This document shows positions 49,170 to 62,605 of a stretch of 64,000 nt of DNA, one piece after another (the stretch's first letter is position 1; each line of letters begins with the position of its first letter). The notes under the pieces are model-generated. The model was not told where the DNA came from and ran no database searches. It saw nothing but the letters and a program-made list of their open reading frames with translations. A program made the position numbers and the translations under genes. Source of the DNA: Nansenia antarctica (taxonomy: Eukaryota > Chordata > Actinopteri > Argentiniformes > Microstomatidae); contig OZ022340.1 of assembly GCA_963989245.1 (NCBI GenBank), forward strand, positions 50,039,054 through 50,103,053, given 5' to 3'.

Positions 49170-51711
49170 ATTACTTTTTCCTGCTATGACTGGTGGATAG
49201 ATGATTCACTTACTGAGTCAAACGTATCTGTTGTAAGTCGCTTTGGAATAAGGCGTCTGCTAAATGCCAAAAATGTAAATGTAAACAAATGCTTTTGACC
49301 CTGTCTATTTGGTTTTAGTGTATCCTGTAAGTGATAATAATCAATATAACTGTCAGACAGGTCATGGGAAAGAACAACACAGAGCAACCGAAGAACAGGA
49401 AGTCAGCCCTTCTGTTTACCTCCAGGGGGAAGCTGTCCTGCGTGGTGTCCACTGAGGACTGGCAGAGGTGGGGGTCCAAGTACAACAGCTGCTCGTCTGG
49501 AACACATGAACCACACCGCCAGAGTGAGCAAGAGAAGGGCAGAAAGGAGAGTGTTGGGGGGGTAGGAACAGAATGAAAGAGGAGGACCGTACACTACTGC
49601 ACCTTGGAAGCCAACGAAGTACAGAGAGTGTTTGGGTTTGCCTCCGATGATTCCAATGCAGCATTCCAACCGGAGGAGATTCTATGGACGGATAAGAATC
49701 GGAGGCATTGCTTTCCATTCCCTGTAGGTCTGTGTGTGTGTCTGTGTGTGTGTATGCGGCTGTGACGTCACATGTACCTTGACACATCCGATGTAGGTGG
49801 GGTTGAGAGTCTCTCCTCCCAGACGAACAGGGATCAGGATGATGACAGACTTCCAGGCTTGGCAGGGTCCAGTGGGGCCCTCGGAGAGAGGTCGCTCGCA
49901 CAGCCTCACCACGTCCCCGGTGTACACTACACACACAGGGGGGTGAGGAGGGAGGGAGGGATGCCAGGAGGAAGAAAAAAAAAAATCTGAAAAACACCAT
50001 CTACTACGAGAAGTAGATGGGATGCATTGCCGAATAGGGAGGATGGGGAGATAACAAGAGTCTCTCACCGGTACAGTCTTGTGCCACGTACACCGCCAGA
50101 TTGGGAACCTCAGCCGACGCTGCCACAGCTTTACTGTAACACACAAATATTCCACGTCACTAAGAGGTATAGTAGCATGGTCCTGAAGGGAGAGTACTAT
50201 AGATTACATTCAACCTTTTTGTCATTGCAGATGACGATTTTTTTTTTTTGCTCTAGGCACAGGGTCAGCCATAGTCAGTGCCTCTGGAGCAATTAGGGGT
50301 TAAGTAAGTGCCTTGCTCAAGGCAGTGGTAGGCACTTAAGATATGATGGCACAGCAACCCTCCAGTCACCAGCTCCCACGCAGCTCCCTCCTGAGGCGGG
50401 GATCGAACCAGCGACCTTCCGACTGCTAGACGGCCTCTCTAACCTCTAGGCTACTGCTGCCCCGTTCTGACTTTTCTTTTGAAACACGGAACTACGTTTC
50501 AACGTTGAGAATCACAACACAGACTCGCTAGTCAAGCCAAAATACTAAAACGCAAGGGATCGGGTGAGTAATCCCCACTGCTACCTAGTTAACTACAACA
50601 CTACTTTACATTGTTAGGAAGTCACAAAACAAGCTGTGTTAGTTGACTAGCGATGTGTCATTGATTTTCAACAACGCGGAAATGTATTGAGTCTGATCGT
50701 TACATCGGATCCCGACATGAGGACCAAAGCATTAGAACGTGTCACATTTAGGTTCTCCAAAGGTCTCACCGGAGTATGTGTGCCACGATGGAGGGGCCGT
50801 ACCAGTCGCCGGCCTTCTTCCCGGAGCTCTTGCCCAGCTCTACCAGCTGGTGCAGCCCGAACGGAGAGCGGGGGTCGTCCCCGAACCAGGACACCATCCG
50901 CGTGTGTGTGCCCTCCGTCCGGCTGTCCCGGTGGGACCCCAGGCTGTTCCTACGGACCGTCTTGGGTCCCTGCTGACCGGTCCTGTCACTGTCCTGGCGG
51001 GGGGTGGGGTGAGAGCCCAGGCCCTCTGTGCCATCTTTGGGGAGATGGACGCCGGAGGGCCAGGTCCAGCCTGGAGACAACGCACATGACAACGGACGTG
51101 ACAACGGACATGACTGTGACATAATATAATGTGGAACTCTGGATATTGCCAACAGGATATGAATACAATGCAGAGAGCTGTTATTGCAACCAGGTGTGGG
51201 TGTATGTATGTATGTGTGTGTGTGTGTGTTTATGTACGTGTGTGTATGTGTGTATCTGTTTATGTATATGTATGTGTGTGTATGTTTGTGAGTGAGTGTG
51301 TGTGTATGTATGTGTGTGTGCGTGTGTGTGTGTGTATCAGTGCTCTTACCTGGGGAGTGCATGTGCAGCAGCAGCCCCTGTGCCAGCAGCATCTGTCCGC
51401 TGCGGAGCATGCAGCCCCAGCCGCTGTCTGTGGTCAGGGTGGAGCCCCCCAGCGGTGAGAACCCCCGCCTGTACGTCAGCCACAGCAGAGAGGCGAAGGC
51501 CCGGCGGAAACGCTCCCTGTCCACTGGTGACAAACGAAAGATACGCTCGACATGAAGGAGGAGCTCTCTCACAGATCTGTCTCGGTTTCAACACCCAGAC
51601 CTGCTGTTGACAATCATTAGCCAGTACAAACTGCAAACTAACAATTCAAAATGAGACAATATCATTCCATATACCACATTGGTAGGGACACATACACACA
51701 GACACAGACAT

Positions 51712-51762
<51 letters not shown>

Positions 51763-52343
51763 CACACACACGTTTAAGCACTTTATAGGGGAGGTTTCTC
51801 AACAAGCCCTACAGGGTTTTCTTCACCTCCCTTGCACAATGCCTTTCTTTCTTGTGGTGTGTGTATGCAAATAAAAAATCAAACGCAGATCTCCCAGGGC
51901 ATCTCTCACCTCCATGACTGAGCAGGAAGGACTGTCCCAGCATGGTCAGAGGAGAGGTCTTACTGAAGCGGGACTTTGACTTGAATGACCAGCCTATGAG
52001 GACGAAAAAAAGACAAGTCAACATGACCTACAACCAAAGAGGCCCGGTCAACGTGTGGGTCAACGTGTGGGTCAATGTGTGGGTCAACGTGTGGGTCAAT
52101 GTGTGGGTGCTGAACACAGACGTTTCAGGTACACTGACCGTATTTGACAGTGTTCCATGCAGAGACCAGCTTGGACTTGAGTCTGCCCCTCTCCTCTGGC
52201 TCCTCCGGGTCATCGTCAGTATCCTCCCTGCCTCCCTCAGAGCCCTGGTTACCCAGGGACACCGTGGAGAGGTGGAACCAGTCGTCACTGGTCGACTGTT
52301 CACCGTCGGGGCACCGGCCCTCACAAGAAGAACTGGGGTCCAT
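48234..52343 (-). CDS. atg4d: ATG4D-type autophagy cysteine protease, complete, 10 coding exons
   Basis: This enzyme cleaves and delipidates ATG8-family proteins (LC3/GABARAP) during autophagosome formation in the cytosol. Exons are 52139-52343, 51910-51993, 51350-51523, 50770-51070, 50069-50133, 49778-49926, 49603-49681, 49420-49496, 48789-48908 and 48234-48425. They sum to 1446 nt with matching phases, giving 481 aa. The catalytic cysteine is Cys134 in TDSGWGCMLRSGQM. The Asp and His of the triad are Asp360 and His362 in YLDPH. Other family marks are KSSGKKAGDWYGPSIVAHIL, YVAQDCTVY, IPVRLGGETLNPTY and GIIGGKPKHSLYF. The C terminus EEYVLL fits a C-terminal LC3-interacting motif (Y-x-x-L). 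ATG4C and ATG4D are close; ATG4D is preferred from the LVELGKSSGKK block and the linkage to smarca4. The initiator Met follows an upstream out-of-frame ATG in the leader. Confidence 0.93.
49180..49290. repeat. SINE/LINE tail copy in atg4d intron 8
   Basis: GGAATAAGGCGTCTGCTAAAT followed by TGCCAAAAATGTAAATGTA matches the tail at 13030-13120. An AT dinucleotide run of about 55 bp (49111-49166) and a GT run (49018-49049) lie just before it. Confidence 0.65.
50195..50465. repeat. Dispersed SINE/MITE-like repeat in atg4d intron 4
   Basis: GCAATTAGGGGTTAAGTAAG, GGGGATCGAACCAGCGACCT and CTCTAGGCTACTGCTGCC are typical of a widespread fish repeat. A T run lies at 50232-50241. Confidence 0.65.
50468..50745. 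repeat. Unclassified dispersed repeat, copy 2
   Basis: It matches 23043-23320 over most of its length in the same orientation, and ends about 25 bases before atg4d exon 4's donor. Confidence 0.75.
52046..52110. repeat. 12-bp tandem repeat next to the atg4d exon 1 donor
   Basis: About five copies of GTCAAYGTGTGG lie 30-90 bases inside the first coding intron. They read as an artificial Val-Asn-Val-Trp repeat on the plus strand. Confidence 0.8.
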
Positions 52344-52401
52344 GACAACTGGGGTTGGCCAACACTGAGTGTGGTGGACGTCGCCTTATCGCCATAGCAA
52401 C
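52344..52401 (-). other. atg4d: atg4d 5' leader of the first coding exon, with an upstream ATG
   Basis: The splice acceptor CACACGCAG borders the exon at 52401. An ATG six bases into the leader is out of frame with the main start, making a short overlapping upstream reading frame that could damp translation. Confidence 0.5.
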
Positions 52402-54080
52402 CTGCGTGTGGAGAGGGAGGGGGGCGGATACCGGATAGGGAGTTGTTTTGGCCTTAAATGGTCTGTGACTGATACGGTACACTGCTTAGTGACTAGACGA
52501 TTGTTCTCCCCTCAAAACTGCGGAGTGGCAAAATAGCTAGGCTAAAAAGTTATGGATGAGTAGTGAGAGGCTTGGAGTAGAGTAGAGTAGTCTCACATAA
52601 AGTCCTCTATCCAGGAACTAGGCATGTTTATTTTCAACAGAAACATTCATAATTCACCTTGCCATTGAATTAGACTGAAGGCATGTGACTTAGCCTACAT
52701 GTGATCAGAGGAATTTCAGACATGTAGTTCCGGGTGTTCTTTGTGAGTTATTTGAAAGTAGGCCTAATTAAATGAATGGAGCATTATCCACATTGTAGTT
52801 TATGAGCAATATCAGTGTCATGAAATAATACAGTTACAGATGTAGGTATCTTAAGCTATGGGTTTTCAATGTTATGTCACATATAGTTTACCTTCCCCCC
52901 CCAAAAACACAACATCATTGGGGAATTTTGGTAACAAATGACCAAATTAAAATATGTCTGCCTGAAAGAGTGGGTGTTAGCTATCATATGATACAATGAG
53001 TTGAGAAAATATGTCATATCTCTTATATATCACTTATCTCTTGGTTGTTACGGTAGGCCTTCAGTTTAAAAAAAAATCTTTCTATAGCCTACGTCCCTTC
53101 TCTCATCTATCCATCCTCTCTCTCATCTATCCATCCTCTCTCATCTATCCATCCTCTCTCTCATCTATCCATCCTCTCTCTCATCTATCCATCCTCTCTC
53201 ATCTATCCATCCTCTCTCTCATCTATCCATCCTCTCTCATCTATCCATCCTCTCTCTCATCTATCCATCCTCTCTCTCATCTATCCATCCTCGTCTCATC
53301 TATCCATCCTCTCGCTCATCTATCCATCCTCTCTCATCTATCCATCCTCTCGCTCATCTATCCATCCTCTCTCTCATCTATCCATCCTCTCTCTCATCTA
53401 TCCATCCAACCAACCTATTTCACTTTCTTTCAACTACCCAGAAAATCATCAATTATTGAAACTATTGAAAAACACGATAAAGTCGCAATCAGACCATTTA
53501 AATCACAAAGTCGCAATCAGACCATTTCAATACCGTAGGCTACGCAGTTCCTGTGTCATAAACGGCAGTGTAACCATAACTGGAGACACTGTTAGATACA
53601 AGAAATTAACGGTCAACATGTCTAGTCTCATCCTATCTAGACTGTTTCGCCCCAAAATGTTAAAGATAAATATACAAAGTGAATATTTAGTTATTGACAG
53701 CATCAGATGCAGCTGCATTTCTGGATTTGAGTGTCATTCTGTACATGATGAAATAGGGAAACAAAGGTACCAATATACAATAATAGACACTCTCATTAAG
53801 GCAATTAATGTATTATTTTATCAACTTATATAAAACACTAAAAAGGTACATTGATAACAATTCTTATCCCCACTGTTTATGAAGGAAGACGGCTGAGAAA
53901 TGTAAATGTAATTTCTGACTTTATTTCACAAACATATAAACTCTTTGCTTTCATTTGACACCCGGTTTAATATCATATTTAATATGCCCCTTTGCCCTTA
54001 ATTAGATGGCAAGCTAACCAGATAAACAAGCTAGCCGTAGTTTTCCATTGCTTAGCGGATTAACAATTTGTCCTCTTACC
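52402..54080. repeat. atg4d first intron with an 18/20-bp minisatellite
   Basis: The stretch is AT-rich without coding signals. From 53095 to 53410 it holds an array of a unit reading CTCTCTCATCTATCCATC, with 18- and 20-bp variants alternating in about 17 copies. Confidence 0.7.
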
Positions 54081-54290
54081 TTCATTCATACATCTGTCAT
54101 CCTGTGTCGTTCACAACAAGCCAACTGTCAATAAAGATGACTCTAACTCAGGGTGCTTTTATAAAAAGAACCTTATCCCAGATTACAAAAGTGATCTAGC
54201 GTCTCACTTCCTGTTTGTCTACTCAGTAGCCCAAATCGGCATCGTGATTGGTCAGGAAGGACCAATAGTTTTAACGCGTGATCTCTCCAC
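54080..54290 (-). promoter_or_regulatory. atg4d: Candidate atg4d non-coding exon 1 and promoter with two CCAAT-type motifs
   Basis: On the minus strand a segment ends ATGAATGAAG and a GTAAGA donor near 54080, fitting a non-coding first exon. Just upstream, around 54245-54270, ATTGG occurs on each strand in close spacing, as in CCAAT-box promoters. The mast1 polyadenylation signal is only about 60-100 bases farther on, so the two tandem genes are tightly packed. Confidence 0.4.
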
Positions 54291-54334
54291 TTCACTAGTT
54301 CCTCCCACAAAAAATAGCTACACAAGAATGGATG

Positions 54335-54758
54335 GATTCTCTCAGAATTTTATTAGACATTATGCACTTTAGGCTTTTTTGCATTAGTTTCACAACAGTG
54401 CCTAGTAGGGAATAAATGACATGGACTACAATGAATAGAGAGAAGTGTCATAAAAAAAGTCATTACCACAGACAAAATGGAAAGGGGCCATAGGGGTATA
54501 TTGCAACTCTCAATCTTATGGAATGACAGAAGTAAAACTGCAGAAAATAGGACAACCACATAGATTTGGTAGATTCTCCACTGTAGCAATTTAGAGATTT
54601 AAATAACAATGTCAAAGAAAAATGCACAGATAAACCATTTGAGAAGAATATATAAATAATTTTAAAAATCATAATAAATAGACACATTATTCAATAAATA
54701 ATAGATACATTTGACACAAAATAAAGTGCAATTTTTTGCGTTCACACACACACTCACA

Positions 54759-54846
<88 letters not shown>

Positions 54847-55557
54847 GGCGTTTAACAAATAAGAAGGGTTTGTTTCCTCTGTAGAACATTTCAAGGACTA
54901 CATTTTACATACACCTTTTCTGCCACATCTACTGTATTCAGCATCATAAATTCATCCTTCTCGGTTGGTCATAATATACACAGCATTTATGAGAAAAAAC
55001 AAACACAAACAGACAAACGAACAAACTGACCATGGTCCTCTTATTCAATCAAGATTAGTAACATAGAAACATATCTAGGCTCAGCGCAGATGAAATTCAA
55101 ATGAATTCCTGAACAAAAAAATGGAGTAGAGGTCCATAACAATATAAAAAATCTAAGATATGCAATATTAATATCTGGGCTCTGATGAAATCCTGGCTTC
55201 GTTTGTGAAATAAATATACATGGCCATTTGACCCCATCCATTTTCAGAACGCTCTTACAGTGGCCACCAGGGGGCAGTCTGACACAGGTCTGGGCATGGA
55301 AACGTTCCGTTCTGTCACTAACAAGAGTTCACTCACATCTGGGAATTCTACATAGGACTTGCATATGATTAGGCTACACATCACTGTAAACAACACCTTA
55401 TCCCTAAATTAAAACACTGGCACTTTTCTTCACACATGACGTTATACACTGCTACGTTTGCAGACATTGAAGAGGGAGAGAGAGTCCTAGCCTACGCCAG
55501 AGTATGAAGTCTCACACTTCCATTACGTCTACCTTCTCATCTGACCACACTTACATG

Positions 55558-55592
<35 letters not shown>

Positions 55593-56167
55593 GCACATAC
55601 ACACAAACACGCACGCACGCACATACACACAAACACGCACGCACGCACGCACACACTGAGACATTGAAGTGCCCCCTCCTTTACACTTCAATTCACTAGC
55701 ACTGTACTCATTTAAGAACCTAAAAGAATTGCACAATTTCACATGGGTCAATGGAGACACTTCATGGAACAATATGTCTGCTTGCTTGTCTTATTGCAAA
55801 CCTTTTTCCTCCCCACTACCATCCAGTCACGGGCACATTGTAAACATAAACAATGTAGGACACACAGGAAATGGCATGAAAAGCACATTGCATAGTGTCC
55901 CTGTGCAAGTTCATATCGTCCCCGTCCCCCCCCTAATCCAGCCCTTAAAACACATCATAACAGATTATTTAACGTCTCCTCACATAGATTACCCTCCCAG
56001 TCAGTCACAGTTATCACAAACAGCAAGCAGGTCCTAATTTGAGTCCTGGCGACACGTCAGCACGGATCATTAAAGACGACAGACTCTATTCTGCTGCGGT
56101 GGTTTTTTCTCTCTTTAAGTTACACTCATGCAGCGATTCTTGCCTCGACCATTTAAGAGGTACTATT

Positions 56168-56265
<98 letters not shown>

Positions 56266-56823
56266 GACCGTGGTGTTTCAGCTGAATTAAAAGATGGCAC
56301 CAGAGCTGACTTTGACGCGTAATGCCCATGTACTGTACTGTCGACAGGAACGTCTGGACATGTTGACATGCTGTTTACATTAGACATGTGTTATGTGTGT
56401 GGTTGACATAATGTTCACAGTGTTCACTACCATAAGGTCTGTTTTAATGATTTCTTCTTTTTTTCCCCCCCCTCTTCTCCTTAAATATTCTATCTCTCAT
56501 TTACAATGTGGAACATGCAATTAAAGGACATACGCTTCTACTATATACACATATAGTGGTGCACGGTAACATACATAGAACACACCTTATACCATTAATT
56601 TGAGAACAGTAGTTGAAGCACCTTTCCTCCACACATCTTCTTGTTTTATCTACATGTCCGCATCTATTTGGTGTTTTAGTTTTTTTTAGGCGTTTTTCAA
56701 ATGTTTTCCCTTAGTTTTTTGGGGAGGGGGGTGGGGTGGGGGGGGGGTGAACGTCCAGCCAGTGCCTGATAGGGTGCCACGTTGCCATGGGAAATTCCGA
56801 CCTTGCTCTCCCTCACTCCCAGC
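54335..56823 (-). terminator. mast1: mast1 3'UTR with polyadenylation signal
   Basis: About 2.5 kb follows the stop codon. Minus-strand AATAAA at 54348-54353 marks the likely end. The UTR contains three large simple repeats: (GA)n at 56171-56266, a CA/GCAC tract at 55558-55650 and a CA run of about 100 bp at 54742-54843. Confidence 0.6.
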
Positions 56824-59538
56824 TCACGAGTGGTGCTTGGTGGAACTCCGCACGTTCGCCTTGTCGGCCTGAGCTGAGCCGGCGGCGGGGCTTGACGTCG
56901 TCACCTGGGCCCCGCCCCGTCGACTGCCTCCGGACGAAACCTCGGACTTTCCTGCAGAGCTTCCCCGCCTCTCCTCGCTTGCCTTGGGGGTGTCTTTCCC
57001 CTTGGCCCCCTCCTGGGATCCCATCTTCATCGGCCCCAGCACGGTCTTGGCCACGGTGGTGAGATGGGTCACGAAGCTGGCCTTGTCGCAGGGGGAGACG
57101 GGCCGGGACTTGACAGAGCAGGGGGACACGGCGGTGGAGGACGGCGACATGGGGTTCTCCTCCACCACCTCCAGGTAGGTCTTCTCCTCCCGGGCCCCTC
57201 GGTAGCAGCTCGACGGGGCCGACACCTTCTCCGGTCTGGGTTTGGTTGCGGCCGGACCCGGGCCTGGGCCTGTGGCTATCGACGGGGCTGGGGCGTGCGC
57301 TGGGACTGGAGGAGCAGGTCCTCTAACCCTGGTATCGGACGCCTTTTCGCTGCCACCCATCCCTCCCTTCACGGTACCCGCTCCCATCTCCGTCCCCCTA
57401 CTCGCCCTGGTCACCTCTGTGGCCGCCGCCCTCTGTGGGGCGACTGTGTCTTGGCCTCCTCCCGCTTTCCCCTTCTCCTCGCTCTTCTCCTGGCCTCTGG
57501 CTGCTGCGGAGAAGGCGGCGTCCGTCTGGACGCTCTGGTGCCTCCGGTCCTGGGGCAGCAGACCCTGCGGCGACGTACCCGAGACCGGAGCCCTGTCGGC
57601 GGGTTGAGACGCCACCTCAGAGCCCGGGGAGCTCGAATGCGGAGGCTTCCCTGCAGGACTGGACCTGGAGGTCCCTGGAGTGGAGGGGGTGCTGGCCGGG
57701 CTAGGAGTGGACTGGGCCTCCCCCCCTACGGCCGCTCTGCTCTTCGGAGCCTCGCGGGGAGGAAACGGGTGCCTGGCCGTCTCGCCGGCGGCGGTGGCGC
57801 CGCTCCTGTACTCTCTGACGGACGGGACGTCGTGAGCGTGAGCCTCGGACGCCTCGGCGGTCAGGAGGGGGGCGCCGCCTCCTCTCTCCCTCCCCGTGAA
57901 CAGAGTGTCCCTGCTCAGGGGCGACTCCTGCCTCCCCAGCCTCCTCACGGGCTTCAGGACCCCCGTCTCACCGGCGGCAGCGGTGGCGGTGGTGGGCGGA
58001 GAGGGGGAGGAGGAGGAGGAGGGGGAGGGCGGAGCGGGCATGTTCTCCCCTTCCATCTCCAGCAGGCTCTGCAGGCTGTGCTCGCAGTGGAAGGAGTCCC
58101 TCCGGTAGTCGCCGTGGGTGACCTCCAGGCTGTGCTTCCGCATTGACACCCCGCCCGCCAGCGGGGAGGAGGAGGAGGAGGAGGAGGAGGAAGAGGTGGA
58201 GGGCAGGAGGGGAGCCCCGCCGCCGCCTCCGCCGCCGCCGCCCAGCTTCTCGGCCGACTGAACGCGCTGGAGCAGCGGGGAGCGAGGGGGCTCGGCGCTC
58301 TTGGGCCGGGGCCGCGCCACGGGGGGGGAGGAGTGGAGCTTGGCGGGGAAGGTCTGCGTGGTGTTGGAGCTGCCCACCGTGTGGCCCGACAGGGGCGGCG
58401 GGGAGGCGGTGGTGGGGGAGGGGGTGTGGGCCAGGGGGGACAGGGGGATGTTGCCGGCGGACTTGCAGCGGGCCGAGCGGTACTGGCGGTGGAGCTTGGG
58501 GGAGAGGCCGTGCAGGGAGCTGGGCCTCATGTGCTGGGAGGCGGCGGGGGAGTTGGGGGTGCTGGAGGCCGGTGAGCTGCTCTGAGGGGAGTTGACTGGG
58601 GGAGGAGAAGAAGACACACACGTCAGTCACACTTCACCTCCTTCACACTCCTGTCTATATTTACAGTACCAGTAAAACGTTTGGACACAAGTGTATGGTC
58701 AAAAGTGTGTCCAATCTTTTGACTGGTACGGTACATCATACTACATACTTAACATACTAGTAGCACTTAAACAGGCGATCGCAGCAACACTGAATGTTCA
58801 GTACTGGCTGTCCATGATAGAGGAATGCAGGGTTTTTCCTGGCTCAGGAGACAGCCGTTAAATGGTCAGTTCTGGTGGCTAGAAACACTGGGCCTGAATT
58901 GAAGATTTTCCTTAGATGGGCCGGAAAAAACGTGAATGGGGGCCCGTCAGAGATTCTCTATGCAGGAAAAACCCTGGATGAATGTAATGTACCTTACAGG
59001 ACCGTCTACTTCTTGAGGTGAAGTTACTTTTCCAAGACATTGAAGGTGCTTGAACACCATAGTGTTGAGTGTGTGCAGATTTAAAGGAAGATAATGCTGG
59101 GGTGTCTTCATGGGCTGTAGGATGAGGGCTAGTGGACTATTACCTAGTGTGGAGACTAGAGGGCATCCTGGAGTAGGTAGGACTGTCCAGACTGACCTGG
59201 GTAGGACCAGACTGACCTGGGTAGAACCAGACTGACCTGGGTAGGACCAGACTGACCTGGGTAGGACCAGACTGACCTGGGTAGAACCAGACTGACCTGG
59301 GCAGGACCCTCCAGACTGACCTGGTAGAACCCTCCAGACGTACGTACCTGGGTAGGTGGACTCGGGGGTGGAGCGGTAGCTCTGGGTGGGGGAGCGGGCG
59401 GAGAGGCTGTGCGTGGGGGAACCGGGGAGGCTGTCCCCCGATGACAGGGAGCGGTTCAGGGAGGACAGGCTCCGGCTGGTGTGGAGCAGGTTGGACTGTT
59501 TGGTGATCTTCCTGAACAAGGAGCTGCGCTTCTTACTG

Positions 59539-59578
<40 letters not shown>

Positions 59579-59733
59579 GGAGAACGGACAGAGAGAGAGA
59601 GGTGGGGATGGTATAGAGAGAGAGAGAGAGAGAGGAGGGGAGAGAGAGGGGGGGGAGAGAGAGAGAGAGAGGGAGAGAGAGGTTAGGAGAGAGAGAGAGA
59701 GGGGAGAGAGGGAGAGGAGAGAGAGTGTGAGGG

Positions 59734-59766
<33 letters not shown>

Positions 59767-62551
59767 GGGAGAGAGAGGGTGAGGGGAGAGAGAGAGAGAC
59801 AGAGAGAGGGGAGAGAGAGAGAGGGAGAGAGGGGGGGAGAGAGATAGATAGAGGGAGTGAGAGAGAGGGGAGAGAGAGGGAGAGAGAAAGAGAGATAAAA
59901 AACCAAAGTGAGTCACTGACACCTGTGTGTAGAGAGCTTATTTGGGACCCTAGGTTCTAGCGGGGGTGGTACAGCGGGGGTGGTACAGCGTGGCGCTGGT
60001 CAGAGCAGCGTGCGTACCTCTCCTGTCCCTCCTTGGCCGTGGTCTTCTTGTTGCGCCGCGCCATCTTAGACTTGTAGCTGGACTTGCGGGCCGGGCCGAT
60101 CTTGATGGACGTGTTTTCGAAGGGAGTGGTGGTCACTGTCACTTTGTTTCCGCTCTGTCGAGACCAAAAAGAAAACGTTCGCTTTCCCGCTCGTATTCGT
60201 TTCCCTCGATGATTATGATGATTATTATTATTATTATTATTATTCTACCTTTTTTTCTGTTTCTTTTATTCTCTATATTCCCTCTCTCACCTTGAGGATG
60301 AGCTCCACCACCTCCGTGTGCACCAGGCCGTGCACCGACTCCCCGTTCACGTGGGTGATGAGGTCACCGGCGTACAGTCCCGCCTCCTGGGCGGGGCCTC
60401 CGTCCTCCACGTGCTGCGATTGGATAAAACATCACTCAATCAAACCGCTTGGGTCAAACTACAGCTCTAAGAACGACAGAATCGGTCCGTCAATAAAACC
60501 GCAGAAAAACAGCTACCGCGATGACAGAGAACGTCTAACAAACGTCTGGCAACAAACACGATTACATCATCATCGATACACACACACACCGCTCGATCGA
60601 TCCGTAAAAACATGTCTCTCACCCAGACCATGTGATGTACGCTGTAGACGTCGCTGTCCCCCATGTAGACCCGGATGGCCCGCAGGGTGAAGCCGTACTT
60701 CTTGCCTGAGCGGTGGATGGTGATGGGGGAGCGCACCACGCTGACCGTGGGGGAGTAGTCCCGGCTGGGGGAAGAGTCACGGGACGAGGGGTTGGAGGAG
60801 ATGGACCGGGGGGACATGGGGCTGGCCAGGGGGGACGTACCATGCTGCTCCACTGAGGAGGGGGGGAGGGAGGGAGGGGAAGACAGAAAGAGAGAGAGAG
60901 AGGGGGGGGAACAGAGAGAGAGAGAAAGGGGGGGAGAGAGAGAGAGAGAGGGGGGAACAGAGAGAGAGAGAAAGAGGGAGGGAGAGAGAAAGAGAGAGGA
61001 GGGGGACAGAGATTAGAGAGTTATAAAAAAATAAAATAAAAAAATAAAAAATAATAATGATAATAATAATACTAATAATGAAAAACGATCAAGTCTGAGA
61101 AAGTCATTATATGCAGCTGTACACAGTCTAAATAAGTCAAATGAAGGTCAAAGCAGTACATTCAGCCCATGAATAAGAAAACACACCAAAAATTCACTTA
61201 AAAAATCACTAAAACACAAAATATGAAACATTTTCCAGTTAGAAATGGATGTGTTGTTTGTGACAGACAGGACCAGTCTCTCCTCCGTCCTACAGCGCCT
61301 CACCTGCGGGGATGATGACAGACAGCGCGGTGGCCGAGGCCGACTTGATGACCTTGGTCCCGGGTCTGGAGTCGGGCTGGTGGTGGCGGACCCTCCGGAG
61401 GACCAGGTCGTTGGTGGCCCGGGGCCCCTGGGGCTCGGCGGGGCCTGAGGCAGCAGCAGCAGGGCTGGGGGTCGGGGTGGCGCCCCCTGCTGCGTCGGCA
61501 GGCCTCAACACTTTGTCTGAGACAGAGGAGCAGGACGGAGGCTCAGCTACTAGCATATACAGGCAGCATATTGTTATATATACATGTATGTTACAGTACA
61601 TGTGGGAATACGGTACATGTGGGAAAACTAGGGTTAGGGTTAGGTGCTAGGGTGCTACGGTTAGGGTTAGGATTAGGGTTAGGGTTAGGGTTAGACATGC
61701 CAGCATGTACCAAGTCGACGTAGCACCCAACCCTAACCCTAGTTTTCCCACATGTACCGTATTCCCACATGTACCGTAACATATATATAACATATACACT
61801 GTATATGTTATATGTTATATGTATGTTATAAATCATCACTTTTCAAAAAATGCTGGTCGAGAGAGGCGTTGCTTGTTCGCCGCTTCTCCGCCCGAAATCT
61901 AGGTGTAATTGCAGTATACAGAGTAGATTGTCCTACAAAGACACTTAGATTTAGATTTAGTAATCTAAAAATGTATTAGACCCCTATACTTTCTTTTATC
62001 TATTTTTTGGTTTCTTTTCATTTTACTACTCGATCTTTTCAGTTTGTAAAGCGTCTTTGAGTGTCTAGAAAAGCGCTATATATGTCTAATGTATTATTAT
62101 TATTATTATTATATTGATATAAGATTATAGAAACAACAGTGGGTTAGGTCAGAGCTCTCAGCCTTGTCTGTACAGTTCTGGGCTCTAAAGGTCTGGTCTA
62201 TAAAGCAGTTATAGTGAATTGATTATCCAGAATGTTACAACGTTAACATTGTATTTCTCTAAGATCACAACGCCATCGCGTGATTGAATGTTTTTTTTGG
62301 AGTTATTCATTTTCTTCCTATCTTCCTCTTTGGTTACACCCTTTCTCCCCCCCTCAGGGCTGAAATCTAACTTACCCACATAAGTGCCTTCATTCATCTG
62401 TCAGCCCAAATGTCACATTGATGTCTATGCGTGACTCACATGCAAGATAAAGTGACATGACTCTCTCATGTCTGTCTGTCTGTCTCTCTCTCTCTCTCCC
62501 TCCTCCCCCCTCTCTCTCTCCCTGCTTTCTCTCTGTCTCTGTCTCTCTCTT

Positions 62552-62605
<54 letters not shown>

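Noticed and set aside
53011..53538. A 175-aa frame with Ser-Ile-His-Pro repeats
   Set aside because: It is the translated 18/20-bp minisatellite.
57064..58146. A 360-aa plus-strand frame
   Set aside because: It is the antisense shadow of the GC-rich last exon of mast1, whose own frame matches MAST1 throughout.
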